This document shows, one piece after another, positions 61,565 to 64,000 of a stretch of DNA of 64,000 bases. The position numbers were made by a program, and so were the translations under genes. The notes under the pieces were generated by a model, which saw nothing but the letters and a program-made list of their open reading frames with translations, did not search any database and was not told where the DNA came from. Every line of letters starts with the position of its first letter. Within the stretch, counting starts at the first letter, position 1. Source of the DNA: Modestobacter sp. Leaf380 (GTDB lineage: Bacteria; Actinomycetota; Actinomycetes; Mycobacteriales; Geodermatophilaceae); contig NZ_LMQC01000022.1 of NCBI RefSeq assembly GCF_001424485.1, forward strand, positions 1 to 64,000, in the 5' to 3' direction.

Positions 61565-61816
61565 CTGGGTGGCTGAGCCACCGTGCTGGGGCAAGAGCCA
61601 CCGTCGATGGTGGCCCTCCCCCCAGCTGCGCGGCTGAGCCACCCAGCGGAGGCGGCTCAGCCACCCAGCGGAGGCTGCGGATCCGACCCAGCTGGGTGGC
61701 TGAGCCACCGTGCTGGGGGACAAGCCACCGTCGACGGTGGCCCACCCCCCAGCTGCGCGGCTGAGCCAGCCAGCGGAGGCGCGGAGTCGAGCCTGCTGGG
61801 TGGCTGAGCCACCCAG
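61565..61816. repeat. Palindrome-rich tandem repeat between convergent genes
   Basis: CTGGGTGGCTGAG begins copies at 61565, 61692 and 61796. Copies 1 and 2 also share a GCCACCGTCGA(C/T)GGTGGC palindrome (61597-61614, 61724-61741) and CCCCCCAGCTGCGCGGCTGAG. The third copy is itself a 21-nt palindrome. It fills most of the 349-nt gap 61499-61847 between the convergent genes and probably ends transcription from both sides. No gene here. Confidence 0.85.
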
Positions 61817-61847
61817 CTGGGGCGAATGCCGGGCCGGCCGGCCGGGG

Positions 61848-64000
61848 TCAGGCGCGGGCGACCCAGAAGCGGGAGCCGGCGGGGCCCTCGATGCCCTGGC
61901 CGTCGCCCGCGGTGCCGGGGTGCACCGACGTCGCCAGGACCTCGCCGGCCAGCTGGTCGCCGGCTTCGGTGAGCGCCTCGGCCAGCTGGCCGTCGGCGGT
62001 CCACCACAGCGCGATCCGGTCGCTGACGTCGAAGCCCGCGGCCTTGCGGGCGTCCTGCACCAGCCGCACGGCCTCGCGCACCAGGCCGGCCCGCTCCAGC
62101 TCCGGGGTCAGGGTGAGGTCCAGTGCGACGGTGAGCCCGCCTCCGGACGCCACGGTCCAGCCCTCGCGCGGGGTCTCGGTGACGACGAGGTCGCCGTCCT
62201 CCAGGGCCACGTCGGCACCGTCCACGGAGACGGTCGCCGTCCCGGCGCGGTAGGCGGTGACCAGGGTGGCGGCGTCGACGGCGGCGACGGCCTTGGCCAC
62301 GGCCTGGACCTGCTTGCCCATCCGGCGTCCGACGGCGCGGAAGTCGACCTTGACGCTGACGTCCACGAGGTCGCCCTCGACGGCCGACAGCGCGGTCAGC
62401 TCGGCGACGTTGAGCTCGTCGGCCACCTCGGCGACCAGGTCGCGGGGGAGGGAGGACCAGCCGGGGGCCGCGACGAGGGCGCGGGCCAGCGGCTGCCGGG
62501 TGCGCACCTTGGACGACGTCCGGGCGGAGCGGCCCAGCTCCACCAGACGGCGGACCAGGGCGACCTGGGCGACCAGCTCGTCGTCCCGGGCGGCGTCGTC
62601 GACGGCGGGCCAGGTCGACAGGTGCACCGAGTCCGGGGCACCGACCAGGCCGGGGGCCACGACCTGGCCCCACACCCGCTCGGTCACGAACGGCACGAAG
62701 GGCGCCATGAGCCGGGTCAGCCCGTCGAGCACCTCGTGCAGGGTGCCCAGCGCGGCCGGGTCGCCCTCCCAGAAGCGGCGGCGGGAGCGACGGACGTACC
62801 AGTTGGACAGGTCGTCGACGAACCCGGCGAGCAGCTTGCCCGCGGTGTGGGTGTCGAAGCCCTCCAGGGCGTCGGTGACCCCGGCGGTGACCTGGGCCAG
62901 CTCGGCCAGCGCCCAGCGGTCCAGCAGCGGGCGGTCGGCCGCTGCGGGGGCGGGGGAGGACGCCGGGTCCCAGCCGTTGGTGGAGGCGTAGAGGGAGAAG
63001 AAGCTCGCGGTGTTCCAGTAGGTCAGCAGGACCTTGCGGACCACCTCGGACAGCGTCTCGTGCCCGACCCGGCGGGCCTGCCACGGCGAGCCGCCGGCCA
63101 GCATGAACCAGCGGACGGCGTCGGCGCCGTGCCGGTCCATCAGCGGGATGGGCTCGATGGTGTTGCCCAGGTGCTTGCTCATCTTCCGGCCGTCCTCGGC
63201 CAGGATGTGGCCCAGGCACAGCACGTCCTCGTAGGAGGACTTCCCGAAGACCAGGGTGCCCACGGCCATCAGCGTGTAGAACCAGCCGCGGGTCTGGTCG
63301 ATGGCCTCGCAGATGAACTGTGCGGGGTAGGCGGCCTCGAACTCGGCCTGGTTGCGGTGCGGGGCGCCCCACTGGGCGAAGGGCATGGACCCGGAGTCGT
63401 ACCAGGCGTCGATGACCTGGCGGACCCGCCGGAAGGTGCCCTCGACCCCGGGCAGGGTGAAGGTGACCTCGTCGATGAAGGGCCGGTGCGGGTCCAGGTC
63501 GGTGAGGTCCCGGCCGGTCAGCTCGGACAGCTCGGCCAGCGAGCCGACGGCGACCAGGTGGGTCGGGTCGGCCTCGTTGCGCCAGATCGGCAGCGGGGTG
63601 CCCCAGTACCGGTCGCGGGACAGTGCCCAGTCCACGTTGTTGCGCAGCCAGTCGCCGTAGCGGCCCCACTGCACGTTCTCCGGGTGCCAGGTGGTGCCGG
63701 CGTTCTCGGCGAGCAGCTGGTCCTTGATCTCGCTGGTGCGGATGTACCAGGAGGGCTGGGCGTACTGGATCAGCGGGGTGTGGCAGCGCCAGCAGTGCGG
63801 GTAGGTGTGCTCGTAGCGGTACTCCCGCCACAGCACGCCCCGGTCGGCCAGGGCCTGGACCAGGGTGGGGTCGGCGGCCTTGAAGAAGTGCCCGCCCACC
63901 AGCGGGACGTCGGCCAGGAAGTGCCCGGTCGTGTCGATCGGGTTGACCACCGGCAGGCCGTAGGACCGGCAGGTCGCGAGGTCCTCGGCACCGAAGGCGG
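61848..64000 (-). CDS. ileS: Isoleucyl-tRNA synthetase, C-terminal 717 residues (partial)
   Basis: The frame stays open past the right edge (AFGAEDLATCRSYGLPVVNPIDTTGHF), so the start and the HIGH motif are outside the window. CWRCHTPLIQYAQPSWYI is the end of the editing region, WGTPLPIW and FICEAIDQTRGWFYTL the catalytic core, and DGRKMSKHLGN the KMSKS loop. The anticodon-binding domain and C-terminal part follow, without the zinc finger of the E. coli type. It charges tRNA-Ile. It runs against the dcw cluster. Confidence 0.96.
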   Translation of the reverse strand, partial: AFGAEDLATCRSYGLPVVNPIDTTGHFLADVPLVGGHFFKAADPTLVQALADRGVLWREYRYEHTYPHCWRCHTPLIQYAQPSWYIRTSEIKDQLLAENAGTTWHPENVQWGRYGDWLRNNVDWALSRDRYWGTPLPIWRNEADPTHLVAVGSLAELSELTGRDLTDLDPHRPFIDEVTFTLPGVEGTFRRVRQVIDAWYDSGSMPFAQWGAPHRNQAEFEAAYPAQFICEAIDQTRGWFYTLMAVGTLVFGKSSYEDVLCLGHILAEDGRKMSKHLGNTIEPIPLMDRHGADAVRWFMLAGGSPWQARRVGHETLSEVVRKVLLTYWNTASFFSLYASTNGWDPASSPAPAAADRPLLDRWALAELAQVTAGVTDALEGFDTHTAGKLLAGFVDDLSNWYVRRSRRRFWEGDPAALGTLHEVLDGLTRLMAPFVPFVTERVWGQVVAPGLVGAPDSVHLSTWPAVDDAARDDELVAQVALVRRLVELGRSARTSSKVRTRQPLARALVAAPGWSSLPRDLVAEVADELNVAELTALSAVEGDLVDVSVKVDFRAVGRRMGKQVQAVAKAVAAVDAATLVTAYRAGTATVSVDGADVALEDGDLVVTETPREGWTVASGGGLTVALDLTLTPELERAGLVREAVRLVQDARKAAGFDVSDRIALWWTADGQLAEALTEAGDQLAGEVLATSVHPGTAGDGQGIEGPAGSRFWVARA

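Noticed and set aside
61499-61847. Open frames in the palindromic tract before ileS
   Set aside because: They encode only the repeated palindromes and have no start or ribosome site of note.

Overview
This is a very GC-rich stretch of an actinobacterial chromosome. Codon third positions are almost all G or C, GTG starts are common, and neighbouring genes often overlap by 4 nt (GTGA or ATGA). It carries a full division and cell-wall (dcw) cluster of actinobacterial type with MurE carrying the meso-DAP motif DNPR, MraZ, SepF, YggT and a Wag31-type DivIVA. Together with carotenoid genes this would fit the Geodermatophilaceae (Blastococcus, Modestobacter, Geodermatophilus) or a close relative. 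The family assignment is inference; no rRNA gene is present to test it.

Layout. 0-4 kb: a hypothetical gene and a LolA-like protein/ABC ATPase/permease operon ending at a strong hairpin. 4-8 kb: an HhH protein, a lipase-like protein, a CDP-alcohol phosphatidyltransferase and adenosine kinase. 7.8-14.5 kb (minus strand): a tightly overlapping cluster with CruF, a glycosyltransferase, a CrtI/CrtO-like FAD oxidoreductase, a flavin reductase, GNAT, YbaK and a P450, probably for a modified carotenoid. 14.6-17.5 kb: a POT transporter, then two decayed minus-strand genes (a frameshifted methyltransferase and a previously hidden hemerythrin-like pseudogene). 17.5-22.5 kb: a LexA-controlled operon of DUF6504, an SAV_6107-type HEPN protein and a DnaE2-type polymerase. 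22.6-28.7 kb: two methyltransferases, a phosphodiesterase, two Fe-S/thioredoxin-like proteins, a JmjC/cupin oxygenase and a small acidic protein made of four near-identical repeats. 28.8-31.9 kb: an acyl-CoA dehydrogenase-like/PIG-L/NodS-like/GT2 operon. 31.9-33.2 kb: dinB with the same SOS box. 33.5-38.7 kb: DUF3040, then transglutaminase, DUF58 and MoxR genes on the minus strand.

39-60 kb is the dcw cluster on the plus strand: mraZ, rsmH, ftsL, ftsI, murE, murF, mraY, murD, ftsW, murG, murC, ftsQ, [AhpD-like], ftsZ, pgeF, yggS, sepF, yggT, wag31. These genes make lipid II (MurC-F, MraY, MurG), build septal wall (FtsW, FtsI, FtsQ, FtsL) and place the division and polar-growth machinery (FtsZ, SepF, Wag31). 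Two regulatory elements stand out. A four-fold GTGG repeat with exact 10-bp spacing lies before mraZ and is the expected MraZ operator. Three hairpins with the same ACTTCCCCG loop and covarying stems lie in the mraZ-rsmH interval and match the mraW RNA motif. 60-64 kb: a low-complexity membrane protein, a palindrome-rich repeat tract, and the 3' part of ileS on the minus strand.

The best candidates for under-described biology are the SOS operon that joins a HEPN protein with an intact Rx4H motif to a mutagenic polymerase, the repeat peptide next to a JmjC oxygenase, the NodS/PIG-L/GT operon, and the triple mraW-type RNA leader. No tRNA, rRNA, CRISPR array, insertion sequence or phage gene was recognised.
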